Assembly (NCBI GenBank): GCA_002428735.1 | Contig: DIXO01000019.1 | Span: 1-64,000, forward strand | DNA length: 64,000 bases | Direction of reading: 5' to 3' | From: Syntrophaceae bacterium UBA6078 | GTDB taxonomy: Bacteria; Desulfobacterota; Syntrophia; Syntrophales; UBA2210 | In this document: positions 9,526 through 18,735 of the stretch, piece after piece | Layout: the number at the start of each line of letters is the position of its first letter | Position numbering within the stretch: position 1 is the stretch's first letter | Made by a program: the position numbers and the translations under genes | Notes under the pieces: model-generated | Seen by the model: only the letters and a program-made list of their open reading frames with translations | Told to the model about the DNA's origin: nothing | The model's database searches: none

Positions 9526-11235
9526 ATGCGTTATTCAGAGATGTTCCTGCCAACCACGAAGGAGACTCCTTCCGATGCGGAGATCGTCAGCCACCAGTTG
9601 ATGCTGCGGGCGGGAATGATACGAAAACTGGCGGGGGGTATATATGCATATCTCCCCTTGGGATACCGCGTCATCAGGAAGGTGGAAAACATCGTGCGCG
9701 AAGAGATGAACCGGGCGGGCGCCCAGGAGGTTTTTCTCCCCGCCGTGCAGCCCGCGGAACTCTGGATGGAATCGGGACGATGGAATATGTACGGGAAGGA
9801 ACTGCTCAGATTCAAGGACCGCCACAACCGCGATTACTGCATCGGACCCACCCACGAAGAGGTGATAACGGCGCTGGTGCGCGACGAGATACAGACATAC
9901 CGACAGCTCCCCCGGAATCTCTATCAGATCCAGACAAAATTCCGTGATGAGGTGCGCCCCCGGTTCGGGATCATGCGATCCAGGGAATTCGGGATGAAGG
10001 ATGCCTACAGCTTCGACGCCACGGAGAAAGGGGCTGAGGAGAGTTATCGCAAGATGTTCGATGCCTACAACCGCATATTCGAACGATGCGGGCTCCACTT
10101 CAGGCCGGTGGAGGCGGACAGCGGCAATATCGGGGGAAGTTTTTCTCACGAATTCATGGTGACGGCTGATTCCGGGGAGGACGCGATGGTCTACTGCACG
10201 TCCTGCTCCTATGCAGCCAACCGTGAAAAGGCTGAATGCCCCCGACCGGATGCGAAACAAACCTCAAAAGCAACAGGTCTGCCCCTGGAAGAGGTGCATA
10301 CTCCTGACGTGCGGACAATAGAGGAAGTCTGTGCCTTCTTAGATGTTGCTCCATCCGACGTCGTGAAGACGATGATATTCATGTGCGATGGGAACCCCTT
10401 GGCCGTTCTGGTGCGAGGCGATGAAGAGATAAACGAGATAAAGCTGAGAAATTATCTGGGATGCGAATCTCTCGAACTGGCCATGGACGATATCATCTTG
10501 GCGGTTACCGGATCGCCCCGGGGCTTTGCCGGTCCCATGGGGATCACGTGCCGCATCATCGCCGACCATTCTCTCCTGGGCATGAAAAATTTTGTGGTGG
10601 GAGGAAACAGAGAACATTACCACATAAAGAACACCAATACGCCGCGGGACTTTGCGATAAACGAGTATGCGGACCTGAAAGTCATACGGGAAGGGGATCG
10701 GTGCCCGCGCTGCGGGTGTGAGATTCGCATTGTACGGGGCATCGAAGTGGGACATGTGTTCAAACTCGGCATCAAGTACAGCAAGGCGATGCACGCCATG
10801 TTCCTCGATGCGGATGGAAAAGAAAAAAGCATGATTATGGGCTGTTACGGAATCGGCATCGGTAGGACAGTCGCCGCCTGCATCGAGCAGAGCCACGACG
10901 ACGACGGTATCATATGGCCCCTGTCAATCGCGCCGTTCCAGGTGATCATTACCCCCGTGAACGTGAATGATGAACAGATCATCCGAACCGCGGAAGAATT
11001 GTACAGCTGCCTTGTCGCTGATGGTGTGGAGGTTATCCTTGATGACAGGGACGAGCGGGCAGGGGTGAAGTTCAAGGATGCCGATCTGATAGGGATACCC
11101 CTCCGAATTACCATCGGTTCGAAGAGTCTTGCCCAGGGAGCGGTAGAGGTCAGGGTTCGAAAATCCGGAAAGGTCGAAAAAGTAGCGATTGATGCAATCG
11201 GCGATTTCATCCGCGGCGTTCTGGCCGGTTCGTAA
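9526..11235 (+). CDS. proS: Prolyl-tRNA synthetase (bacterial type, with editing domain)
   Basis: This class II synthetase charges tRNA-Pro. Motif 1 lies around YLPLGYRVIRKVENIVREEM, motif 2 around IQTKFRDEVRPRFGIMRSREF, and motif 3 around GCYGIGIGRTVAACIEQ. The INS editing domain that clears Ala-tRNA-Pro sits between motifs 2 and 3, about residues 230-390. The length of 569 is standard. GGAGGAG just before the ATG supports the start. A tRNA-Pro gene lies 4.4 kb downstream. Confidence 0.96.
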   Translation: MRYSEMFLPTTKETPSDAEIVSHQLMLRAGMIRKLAGGIYAYLPLGYRVIRKVENIVREEMNRAGAQEVFLPAVQPAELWMESGRWNMYGKELLRFKDRHNRDYCIGPTHEEVITALVRDEIQTYRQLPRNLYQIQTKFRDEVRPRFGIMRSREFGMKDAYSFDATEKGAEESYRKMFDAYNRIFERCGLHFRPVEADSGNIGGSFSHEFMVTADSGEDAMVYCTSCSYAANREKAECPRPDAKQTSKATGLPLEEVHTPDVRTIEEVCAFLDVAPSDVVKTMIFMCDGNPLAVLVRGDEEINEIKLRNYLGCESLELAMDDIILAVTGSPRGFAGPMGITCRIIADHSLLGMKNFVVGGNREHYHIKNTNTPRDFAINEYADLKVIREGDRCPRCGCEIRIVRGIEVGHVFKLGIKYSKAMHAMFLDADGKEKSMIMGCYGIGIGRTVAACIEQSHDDDGIIWPLSIAPFQVIITPVNVNDEQIIRTAEELYSCLVADGVEVILDDRDERAGVKFKDADLIGIPLRITIGSKSLAQGAVEVRVRKSGKVEKVAIDAIGDFIRGVLAGS

Positions 11236-11330
11236 TCGGATGCGTGCTATCAAAGTCAAACCGTTCGGTCAATTCATTCTTCATAAAGAGCCGGTCTTAT
11301 TCACGGTACGCTGAAACAGAGACTCGACGC

Positions 11331-13550
11331 ATGATACGGATAACCGACATACTGGATGAAGCCCAGAAATATCTTTCCAGGAAAGACCTGGAGATGTTGG
11401 AAAAGGCCTACATCTTTTCAGCGTCCGTGCATCAGGGGCAGGTTCGCCTTTCGGGAGAGCCCTATCTGATCCACCCCCTTGAGGTGACGTGGATGATGGC
11501 CCGTATGAGGCTTGATGTTGCCACCCTTATTACCTGTCTCCTCCACGATACCGTGGAAGATACCCTTGCCACCCTTGAACAGATTGAAGAGGCATTCGGC
11601 AAAGATGTGGCCTTTCTGGTTGACGGTCTGACCAAGATCAGCAAGATAACCTTCGGGGATCAGTTGGAACGCCAGGCGGAAAACTTCAGAAAGATGATCC
11701 TGGCCATGTCTGCCGATATCCGGATATTGCTGGTAAAACTGGCCGACCGCCTTCATAACATGCGAACCCTTGATTTTCAGCCCCCGGACAGACAGGTATT
11801 CATATCCCAGGAAACCCTTGAGGTATACGCTCCGCTCGCCGCCCGTCTGGGCATAAACTGGATCAAGGATGAACTGGAAGATCTGTCGCTGAAATATCTC
11901 CATTCCGATGGATATAACGAACTGGCCGAGCGGATAAACATGAAGAAGGAGGAGCGGGACCACTATACCGAAGAGATAAAGAATATCATTCGGGAAAAGA
12001 TAGAAAGCTTCGGCATCAAGGGCGAAGTCAAAGGCAGGTCAAAGCATTTTTACAGTATCTTTATGAAGATGCACGAACAGCGTATCAACTTTGATGAGGT
12101 ATATGACCTCACCGCCTTCAGGATCATCCTCGATTCAGACGAAGAGAGAAAGTGCTACGAGGTTCTCAGTGTGGTTCACGCCCTCTGGAAACCCGTCCCC
12201 GGACGCTTCAAGGATTATATTGCCATGCCCAAGGCGAACAATTATCGCTCTCTCCATACGACGGTAATCGGCCCGTACGGGGAACGGGTAGAGATACAGA
12301 TCCGGACAAAAGAGATGGATGAATGGGCGGAAAAAGGGATCGCCGCTCACTGGAGATACAAGGAGGGAAAGGGCCTCTCCCGGGAAGACGAAGACCAGAT
12401 CAACAGACTCAGAGAATTGCTGGATATGCAGAGCGAGCACAAAGACGCCCGGGAATTCATGAGGAACCTGAAACTGGCCCTATACCCGGACGAGGTGTAT
12501 GTCTTTACCCCTCGCGGGGATGTGAAGTCCTTTCCAAAAGGCGCCACGCCCATCGATTTTGCCTACAGCATCCATACCGATGTGGGCAACCAGTGCATCG
12601 GGGCGAAAGTGAACCGGACCATCGTTCCCCTGAAATACAAGCTTCAGAACGGAGATACGATCGAGGTTATGACACAGGCCGGCCACTATCCGAGCAAAGA
12701 CTGGCTGAAATACGCGGTCACATCACGGGCCATCTCGAAGATAAAACAGTGGATCAAGACTGAGGAGCGTGAAAAGAGCATCGCTCTCGGGAGAGATATT
12801 CTCGAAAAAGAACTCAAGCGGAATCATCTGAAATTCAACCAGGTGGTCAAGGCCGATGAATTTAACGCCATCCTGGAGGAGCATTCGCTTTCTACGGTGG
12901 ATGATATTCTCGCCCTTATCGGCTACGGAAAGCTGTCTGCGCGATATGTGGTCCATCAGTTTTTACATGAAGAGGAAGAGGCTGGGGAGGAAGAGAAAAA
13001 GGGAATCCTGGAGAAGGTTAAAGACAAACTTAAAAAGACTCCTTCCGATTCCGATACGGGGATATCCATTACGGGGATCGATAACATCCTCGTTCGCTTC
13101 GCAAAATGCTGTAGCCCGGTTCCCGGGGATGATATTGTCGGCTGCGTGACGCGGGGGAGGGGAATAACCGTCCATCTTTCCAGCTGTGCACGGATACAGG
13201 AGATGGATCCCGAGAGAATTATCGCCGCACAATGGAATGTCGATCCGAAACAGACCTTCTCCGTTGGCATTCAGGTCGCGTGCAGGGACAAGAAAGGGCT
13301 TTTGTCGGAATTGAGCAATGTCATATACTCTCTGGGGATTAACGCGACGTACGTCAATGTGGACGCGACTCCCGGAAGCAATTCCGCCATCTGCAACTTC
13401 CAACTGGACATAAAAGACTTAAGGCAGCTCAATCAGGTTGTGGCCGAGCTCAAGAAATTGAAGAGTGTTTCATCGGTTGAAAGAATGAAAGAACCCTTTA
13501 ATGTCCGAGGGAAGAACAGAATGAGCGAGGCTATTGACATTCGGCACTAG
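11331..13550 (+). CDS. Bifunctional (p)ppGpp synthetase/hydrolase, RelA/SpoT homologue
   Basis: This enzyme makes and degrades the stringent-response alarmone (p)ppGpp. The hydrolase HD domain has His72-Asp73 and the following Glu-Asp in LLHDTVEDT, so hydrolysis is expected to be active. The synthetase motif RFKDYIAMPKANNYRSLHT is intact. TGS (VFTPRGDVKSFPKGATPIDF), zinc-finger-like (CCSPVPGDDIVGC) and ACT domains follow. I chose ATG 11331, where MIRITDIL matches the usual family N-terminus. An in-frame GTG at 11244 would add 29 unlikely residues. No second long RelA is in the window. Confidence 0.94.
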   Translation: MIRITDILDEAQKYLSRKDLEMLEKAYIFSASVHQGQVRLSGEPYLIHPLEVTWMMARMRLDVATLITCLLHDTVEDTLATLEQIEEAFGKDVAFLVDGLTKISKITFGDQLERQAENFRKMILAMSADIRILLVKLADRLHNMRTLDFQPPDRQVFISQETLEVYAPLAARLGINWIKDELEDLSLKYLHSDGYNELAERINMKKEERDHYTEEIKNIIREKIESFGIKGEVKGRSKHFYSIFMKMHEQRINFDEVYDLTAFRIILDSDEERKCYEVLSVVHALWKPVPGRFKDYIAMPKANNYRSLHTTVIGPYGERVEIQIRTKEMDEWAEKGIAAHWRYKEGKGLSREDEDQINRLRELLDMQSEHKDAREFMRNLKLALYPDEVYVFTPRGDVKSFPKGATPIDFAYSIHTDVGNQCIGAKVNRTIVPLKYKLQNGDTIEVMTQAGHYPSKDWLKYAVTSRAISKIKQWIKTEEREKSIALGRDILEKELKRNHLKFNQVVKADEFNAILEEHSLSTVDDILALIGYGKLSARYVVHQFLHEEEEAGEEEKKGILEKVKDKLKKTPSDSDTGISITGIDNILVRFAKCCSPVPGDDIVGCVTRGRGITVHLSSCARIQEMDPERIIAAQWNVDPKQTFSVGIQVACRDKKGLLSELSNVIYSLGINATYVNVDATPGSNSAICNFQLDIKDLRQLNQVVAELKKLKSVSSVERMKEPFNVRGKNRMSEAIDIRH

Positions 13551-13596
13551 ATTGCTGTACTAGGATCGCGCTATGCGCTTTCTCAGCGAGGTTGTA

Positions 13597-14289
13597 ATGG
13601 TTAAAAACGTGGCACGGACACTGATCATGATTGTTGTGCTGCTGGCGTTTCCTCTGTCAGCAGTCGCGGCGGGACATACCCTGTTGATGGATCCCGCCCA
13701 CGGGGGAGAAGAAGCGGGAGTGAATCTGTCTCGAACGGTTCACGAGAAGGATGTCGCTCTTGCTGTCGCTACGGACGTGAAGCACAAACTATCACGGGCG
13801 GACGATATTACGGTCCGGCTCACACGGTCTGATGACAGAAATGTCTCTCTGGCGGCACGGAAAAAGATTCTTCAGGAATCGGATGTGGACATTGTTATCA
13901 GCGTCCATGTCAACGCCGGCTTCGGCCAGAAGGCGGAGGGATATGAGGTGTACTACCGCGCCCACACTCCTCCGTCAACACAAAAGGATGATTCAGGAGA
14001 GATCGTGCGCGATATGGAACAAACAAGACGCTTCAATAACAGCGTTTTCCTCGCCCAACTGGTCCAGAAGAACATGGGACGCGTGTTCCCACGAAAGGGG
14101 AGGGGACTCAGGGAAGCGCCGGTGTACCTTTTCGGGTCCCTGAAGGCGCCCGCTATCCTTCTGGAAGTGGGCTTCTCCACGCACCTTGACGAGCGGAAAA
14201 AACTGAGAGATCCAAAAATCCAGCAGGCTATTGCCGATGCCTTGACCGACAGCGTCATGGAATACTTTCAGGCTGGCGGGGCATCATGA
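13597..14289 (+). CDS. N-acetylmuramoyl-L-alanine amidase (Amidase_3)
   Basis: This exported zinc amidase removes peptide stems from peptidoglycan. A signal peptide (VARTLIMIVVLLAFPLSAVAAG) precedes a single Amidase_3 domain. Zinc ligands are the His in DPAHGG, the Glu in VHEKDV and the His in SVHVNA; the catalytic Glu is in LLEVGF. Pro-Gly of the common DPGHGG is Pro-Ala here, which is unlikely to matter. The GTG/ATG choice favours ATG 13597, preceded by GAGG; ATG 13573 would add eight residues. Its last bases overlap the rph start (ATGA). Confidence 0.88.
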   Translation: MVKNVARTLIMIVVLLAFPLSAVAAGHTLLMDPAHGGEEAGVNLSRTVHEKDVALAVATDVKHKLSRADDITVRLTRSDDRNVSLAARKKILQESDVDIVISVHVNAGFGQKAEGYEVYYRAHTPPSTQKDDSGEIVRDMEQTRRFNNSVFLAQLVQKNMGRVFPRKGRGLREAPVYLFGSLKAPAILLEVGFSTHLDERKKLRDPKIQQAIADALTDSVMEYFQAGGAS

Positions 14290-15026
14290 TTCGGGTGCAG
14301 GGGCGAAGATGGAACGAGATGCGGCAGGTCAGGGTAACGAGAGATTTCCTGCCGAGCGCGAAGGGGTCCGCCCTCATAGAGATGGGAAATACACGCGTGA
14401 TCTGCGCAGCCTCCCTGGAAGACCGGGTTCCACCATTTTTGAAAAATTCGGGAAGAGGGTGGCTGACAGCTGAATACGCCATGCTTCCCGCTTCTACAGC
14501 ATCACGAAATACACGGGAATCCACCAGCGGCACGGTGAAGGGAAGAACACACGAGATTCAAAGGCTGATCGGACGGTCCCTTCGGTCGGTGACCGATCTG
14601 GCAGCCCTTGGGGAACGGACGATCTATATTGACTGCGATGTTCTTCAGGCGGACGGAGGCACCCGGACCGCGTCCATAACTGGCGGGTTTATAGCGCTGG
14701 TGGATGCCGCCCGCCGCCTGCGGGAAGAGGGAACCATACAGCTATTCCCCATACGGGATTTCATATCCGCCGTCAGCGTCGGTATTATTGGCGGTGAGGT
14801 GCTCCTGGACCTCGATTACGCTGAGGATTCAACTGCCGAAGTCGATCTGAATATGGTCATGACCGGGAGCGGCGGCATCGTCGAGATTCAAGGAACTGCC
14901 GAGACGAAACCCTTCAGCCGGGATTTACTGGACCGAATGATCGATGCCGCAACAGAGGGTATCTCACAGCTGACGGACAAGCAGAGAGATATTCTCGGGG
15001 GGTCTGTAAGGGTTGAGCGCGCATGA
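14286..15026 (+). CDS. rph: Ribonuclease PH
   Basis: This phosphate-dependent 3'-5' exoribonuclease trims the 3' ends of tRNA precursors. The RNase PH core motifs GEGWLTAEY-like (GRGWLTAEYAMLPAST), EIQRLIGRSLR and IDCDVLQADGGTRTASITG are present over a normal length of 246 residues. The start overlaps the amidase stop and its end overlaps the rdgB start, both by four bases, indicating a coupled three-gene unit. The unit ends just before tRNA-Pro, a possible substrate. Confidence 0.96.
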   Translation: MIRVQGRRWNEMRQVRVTRDFLPSAKGSALIEMGNTRVICAASLEDRVPPFLKNSGRGWLTAEYAMLPASTASRNTRESTSGTVKGRTHEIQRLIGRSLRSVTDLAALGERTIYIDCDVLQADGGTRTASITGGFIALVDAARRLREEGTIQLFPIRDFISAVSVGIIGGEVLLDLDYAEDSTAEVDLNMVMTGSGGIVEIQGTAETKPFSRDLLDRMIDAATEGISQLTDKQRDILGGSVRVERA

Positions 15027-15640
15027 ATGTACCTGAAACACACAGGATCGTTTTTGCTTCAAGAAACAAGGGAAAAGTGCGAGAGCTTAAGGCGTTACTT
15101 GAGGGAATGAGTATAGAGATATTAACGCTTGATGACTTTCCCGATGCACCTGATATAGAGGAAGACGGGTCGAGTTTTTTTGAAAATTCCTTCAAAAAGG
15201 CCAGGGCTGTTTCCGAATATACCGGGATGACAGTCATCGCCGACGATTCGGGGCTGGAGGTCGATTCCCTGGGAGGGGCGCCCGGCATCCATTCGGCCAG
15301 ATACTCCGGGGCTGGTGCAACGGACGAAAAAAACATCGCCAAACTTCTGGCCGAGATGCAATCGGTTCCCGACGGCAACCGGGGAGCAACCTTCCGGTGT
15401 GCGCTGGTTCTGTATCGAACAAACGGAGAATTTGAGGCCTTCGAAGGTGAACTGCGGGGGACCATAAGCTCTCGGCCTTCGGGAAATGATGGATTCGGCT
15501 ATGATCCCATATTCATCGTTCCGGAATACGGCATGACCGTCGCCGAGCTCGATCCAGCCATGAAGAACAAAATCAGTCACCGGGGAAAGGCCTTTGCCAG
15601 GCTGAAAGAAAGCCTGTGCAGGAGGGCGACCTGTCAATAG
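15023..15640 (+). CDS. rdgB: XTP/dITP pyrophosphatase (RdgB/HAM1)
   Basis: This house-cleaning enzyme hydrolyses non-canonical purine triphosphates so they are not built into nucleic acid. The N-terminal FASRNKGKVRELKALL nucleotide motif, the metal-binding DDSGLEVD, and GNDGFGYDPIF with SHRGKA near the end are all diagnostic. It is translationally coupled to rph, a pairing seen in many bacteria (sometimes as a fusion). Confidence 0.96.
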   Translation: MNVPETHRIVFASRNKGKVRELKALLEGMSIEILTLDDFPDAPDIEEDGSSFFENSFKKARAVSEYTGMTVIADDSGLEVDSLGGAPGIHSARYSGAGATDEKNIAKLLAEMQSVPDGNRGATFRCALVLYRTNGEFEAFEGELRGTISSRPSGNDGFGYDPIFIVPEYGMTVAELDPAMKNKISHRGKAFARLKESLCRRATCQ

Positions 15641-15649
15641 CCATTCAAT

Positions 15650-15726
15650 CGGGGCGTAGCGCAGCCTGGTAGCGCGCCTGCTTTGGGAGCAGGATGTCGC
15701 AGGTTCAAATCCTGCCGCCCCGACCA
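15650..15726 (+). tRNA. tRNA-Pro (anticodon UGG)
   Basis: The acceptor stem CGGGGCG (15650-15656) pairs with CGCCCCG (15716-15722). The anticodon stem CCTGC/GCAGG encloses TT-TGG-GA with anticodon TGG at 15684-15686. The T arm GCAGG-TTCAAAT-CCTGC is perfect, and discriminator A plus an encoded CCA end at 15726. The first base pair C1-G72 is typical of bacterial tRNA-Pro. Confidence 0.98.
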
Positions 15727-15830
15727 TTTCATTTTCATTCTTGCATGTGGGCCGAACCTGAGTGGACATGATGGCCCTTATCCATTACCCTTCCACCTTA
15801 CTTTGACACGCTTCTTTTTGTCCCTGCTTC

Positions 15831-15859
15831 TGGCGTTACAATGGTCAGTCTGATATAAT
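15831..15859 (+). promoter_or_regulatory. Extended -10 sigma-70-type promoter
   Basis: TGATATAAT at 15851-15859 is a perfect TATAAT with an extended TGn. Seventeen bases upstream is only a weak -35 (TGGCGT). It lies 26 bases before the ATG of the PEP-carboxykinase-like gene and would start transcription near 15866. Confidence 0.55.
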
Positions 15860-15885
15860 GAGCCAAAACTGATGCGGGAGTTTCT

Positions 15886-17559
15886 ATGCGCAATTATTTC
15901 AAAGAGGCTGCGGAAAAGATTTATTGTGACGCCAAGAAATCCGGAAGACTGATCGAGGGACAATCGCTCGATCAGCTCAAGGAGATTGCGTTGCGGCAGG
16001 ATGGCGTGATCCAGACGAACCTTGGTTCGGTTGCCGCCGATTCGGAGCCCATGTCACGGTCGGCTCCCCATACCAGAAACAGCATGGATCACGTTTTTGG
16101 CGAAGAGGAGGAAAGCCTTGCCGCGAAGGCTGTGGAGTGGCTGGGGCGGGAGAAGATCCTCTGTCTCGACACGATCGTGGGCGACGGCAGCGACGGGGTG
16201 ACGGCGCGTTTCATCATGCCGGTTACCTGTGCGCAGATCGCCTACGGGACAAAGCTTCTTTTCGAAGATACGCCCGCTGCCCGGGTGGTAGAGAAGCCCA
16301 CCTATACCATCATCTTTTTTACCGATGATTCATTCGAGCCCAATAAATTCAAGAAACTGATAGAAAAGGACATTTCGGTTCGCCTCTGGATGGGGGATAA
16401 ACGGGGGGAGCAGGTGAAGATTTGCCGAAACACCATCTATCTGGGGGAGGCAAAGAAGGGGATTTTCCAGTTTGAAGGGTGGCGCGTGAAGAAGCTTGAT
16501 AAGGATGGAATATTTCTTCACTGCGGCGCGCGGCGCGACTATCTCTGGATATATGATCTTGAGACTGAACGGCCGGAGCTCCAGGAACGGGTCACCGGTA
16601 TTTCAGGCCTGACGGCAACGGGAAAGACCACGACTCTCTGCCGGAAACTGGCTAAACTGCCGCGTGAATCCTCCGAGATGATCGGTGATGACGGAGGAAT
16701 CATCGGAATGGATGGGAGTTACGCGGCTTTTGAGCAGGGCGGACTGTATATCAAGACGGAGGGTCTCGATGAGAGCCAGCCCGAGATCCTGCGCGCTGTT
16801 CTCGGAGAAGACACTTTCCTCGAAAATGTCGCCATCTCCCGTTACCCCTACACGCCGGATTTCAAAGATACCAGCAAGACGGGGAATGGACGCGCGGTCG
16901 TCAGAAGGGATAATCTGGGGATTGCGAGCAAGAGCCTCCGGGCCGACCGGCTTGATTACATTATCATGTTGACGCGAAACCCCCTGGCCAATGTCATATC
17001 GAGGCTTTCACCGGAGCAGGCGACCATGCAGTTCATCTACGGGGAATCCATCGAAAGCACAGGAGGAAATCCTGAGGAGGCCGGAAATTTCAAGCGTGTG
17101 GTTTTCCTCGATCCCTTCCTGGTGGGAGACCGGCTGGAGCATGCCATGCTCTTCTATGAGATTGTCAAGCGAAACAGGATTAAGTGCTACCTGGCCAATA
17201 CCGGAACGATCGGAGAGAACGAGCAGAAGGTATCGCTGCGCCAGTCTCTTTCGTCATACAGCGATATTATGCGGGTTCAGCTGAGGTTCGGGTCCGTGCC
17301 GGATCACCTGGGGTACCACAGCCCGATCAAGAGTGACCGATCGAACATGGATCTGATGAATGCTTATCCCAAGTTTCCCGACAAGGAGCGCCTCAAGAAC
17401 AAAGTGGCCGACTTTTTCCGGGGCCGCCGGGCGTTTCTGGAAGATTTCGAGTCAAAGTGGGGCAGCATTCCTGAACCGATACGGGAGTCGCTCCCCTACC
17501 TGAGCGATCAGATAGACTTCACCTATCTCGAAAAGGAATATCTCGGGGATATTGAGTAA
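15886..17559 (+). CDS. Divergent phosphoenolpyruvate carboxykinase (ATP)-like protein
   Basis: The P-loop GLTATGKTTT (241-250) matches the PEPCK-specific kinase-1 loop GLSGTGKTTL, and EMIGDDGGII (264-273) matches the second metal-binding loop. RLSPEQATMQFIYGES (373-388) aligns with LTPEQAMYHFLSGYT, and LANTGTIGENE near 440 fills the place of the adenine-binding LVNTGWTG. The N-terminal substrate motif RSPKDK appears only as RNSMDH (64-69), so the oxaloacetate/PEP site differs from textbook PckA. Length 557. A role in gluconeogenesis is inferred; a kinase-like paralogue with another substrate is possible. It has its own promoter and no operon partners. Confidence 0.7.
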   Translation: MRNYFKEAAEKIYCDAKKSGRLIEGQSLDQLKEIALRQDGVIQTNLGSVAADSEPMSRSAPHTRNSMDHVFGEEEESLAAKAVEWLGREKILCLDTIVGDGSDGVTARFIMPVTCAQIAYGTKLLFEDTPAARVVEKPTYTIIFFTDDSFEPNKFKKLIEKDISVRLWMGDKRGEQVKICRNTIYLGEAKKGIFQFEGWRVKKLDKDGIFLHCGARRDYLWIYDLETERPELQERVTGISGLTATGKTTTLCRKLAKLPRESSEMIGDDGGIIGMDGSYAAFEQGGLYIKTEGLDESQPEILRAVLGEDTFLENVAISRYPYTPDFKDTSKTGNGRAVVRRDNLGIASKSLRADRLDYIIMLTRNPLANVISRLSPEQATMQFIYGESIESTGGNPEEAGNFKRVVFLDPFLVGDRLEHAMLFYEIVKRNRIKCYLANTGTIGENEQKVSLRQSLSSYSDIMRVQLRFGSVPDHLGYHSPIKSDRSNMDLMNAYPKFPDKERLKNKVADFFRGRRAFLEDFESKWGSIPEPIRESLPYLSDQIDFTYLEKEYLGDIE

Positions 17560-17613
17560 GGATCATCCGGTAAGGGAAAAGAGGATATGCAGCAGGGGCG
17601 CGATCGCCTGCTG

Positions 17614-18705
17614 CTACAGCCATTTCTTTCTCTTGAAGAACAGAAGCAAACCGGCGGCGACGGCGATCATCACCCCCCACAGAGCCGGATATGCCCACCA
17701 TATTTTAAGCTCGGGCATGAAGTCGAAATTCATGCCGTATATGCCGGCGATGAAGGTCAGGGGGATGAAGATGGAGGCGAAGATAGTCAGGACCTTCATA
17801 ACCTCGTTCATCCTATTGCTCACGCTTGAAAGATAGAGATCAGTCATTCCGGAAAGTATGTCCTGATATGTCTCCACGGAATCGATCACCTGGATCGTGT
17901 GATCGTAAAGATCGCGCAGATAGGGCGCGATCCCGTCGCTGACCAGAGGTGATGCAACCCGCTCCAGGCCTCCGATCACCTCCCTGAGCGGCCAGACGGA
18001 CTTTCGCAGAAAGATGATTTCCTGCTTGAGATTGTGCATGGCCTGCAATGTTTCCGGTTTCGGATTCGTGGTTAATGCTTCTTCCAGAGTTTCAATCCGC
18101 TCGCCCCATTTTTCCAGAACAACAAAATAGTGATCTACTACGGAATCGAGGATGGCGTAAGCGAGATAATTGGCCCCCATCCCCCTGATTCGTCCCTTCC
18201 CGCCGCGTATCCTCCCTCGCAGTGGTTCGAAGACATCTCCCTCTGCTTCCTGGAAGGAGATAACAAAATTGTCCCCCAAAATAATGCTGATCTGTTCCGT
18301 TTGCGCCTTGTCAGCGTTGTCGTCATAGCGCAGCATCTTCAAGATGACCAGAATATAGGAGTCGGCATCTTCCATCTTCGGGCGCTGTCCCGTATGGAGG
18401 ATGTCCTCCTGGATCAGGGGGTGTATTCCGAAGTGTTTTCCGATTGTTTCGATAACGGAAACATCGTGAAGACCGTCCACGTTGATCCAGGTGACGGTGG
18501 GGGATTCCTTGCAGGGGAGGCACTCCTCCACACTCCGCACCTTCCGCTCCACGAAGGTCTCCCAGTCGTAAGTCATAACGGTGATTGTCACCGATTCGCT
18601 CTTTCTCTCGCCGACGTGGACGAGAGTACCCGGAGAAAGTCCCGTTTTGGAAGATGTTTTTTTGAATAAAGTCGGCATCGGCACATCCATTAGTGAATTT
18701 GTCAC
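17614..18705 (-). CDS. corA: Magnesium/cobalt transporter CorA
   Basis: This is a pentameric inner-membrane divalent cation channel. The large cytoplasmic N-terminal domain is followed by two C-terminal TM helices with the signature GMN in GIYGMNFDFMPEL near residue 325, and a basic tail (FKRKKW). The length of 363 is typical of the family. An mscS gene lies just upstream on the same strand, a 30-base gap, so the two may share a transcript. Confidence 0.94.
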   Translation of the reverse strand: MTNSLMDVPMPTLFKKTSSKTGLSPGTLVHVGERKSESVTITVMTYDWETFVERKVRSVEECLPCKESPTVTWINVDGLHDVSVIETIGKHFGIHPLIQEDILHTGQRPKMEDADSYILVILKMLRYDDNADKAQTEQISIILGDNFVISFQEAEGDVFEPLRGRIRGGKGRIRGMGANYLAYAILDSVVDHYFVVLEKWGERIETLEEALTTNPKPETLQAMHNLKQEIIFLRKSVWPLREVIGGLERVASPLVSDGIAPYLRDLYDHTIQVIDSVETYQDILSGMTDLYLSSVSNRMNEVMKVLTIFASIFIPLTFIAGIYGMNFDFMPELKIWWAYPALWGVMIAVAAGLLLFFKRKKWL

Positions 18706-18735
18706 CTGTTGAATTGCCCGACAGAGGGAAGATCG

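Noticed and set aside
11244..11330. N-terminal extension of RelA/SpoT
   Set aside because: The 29 added residues (LSKSNRSVNSFF and on) do not resemble the conserved family start MIRITDIL.
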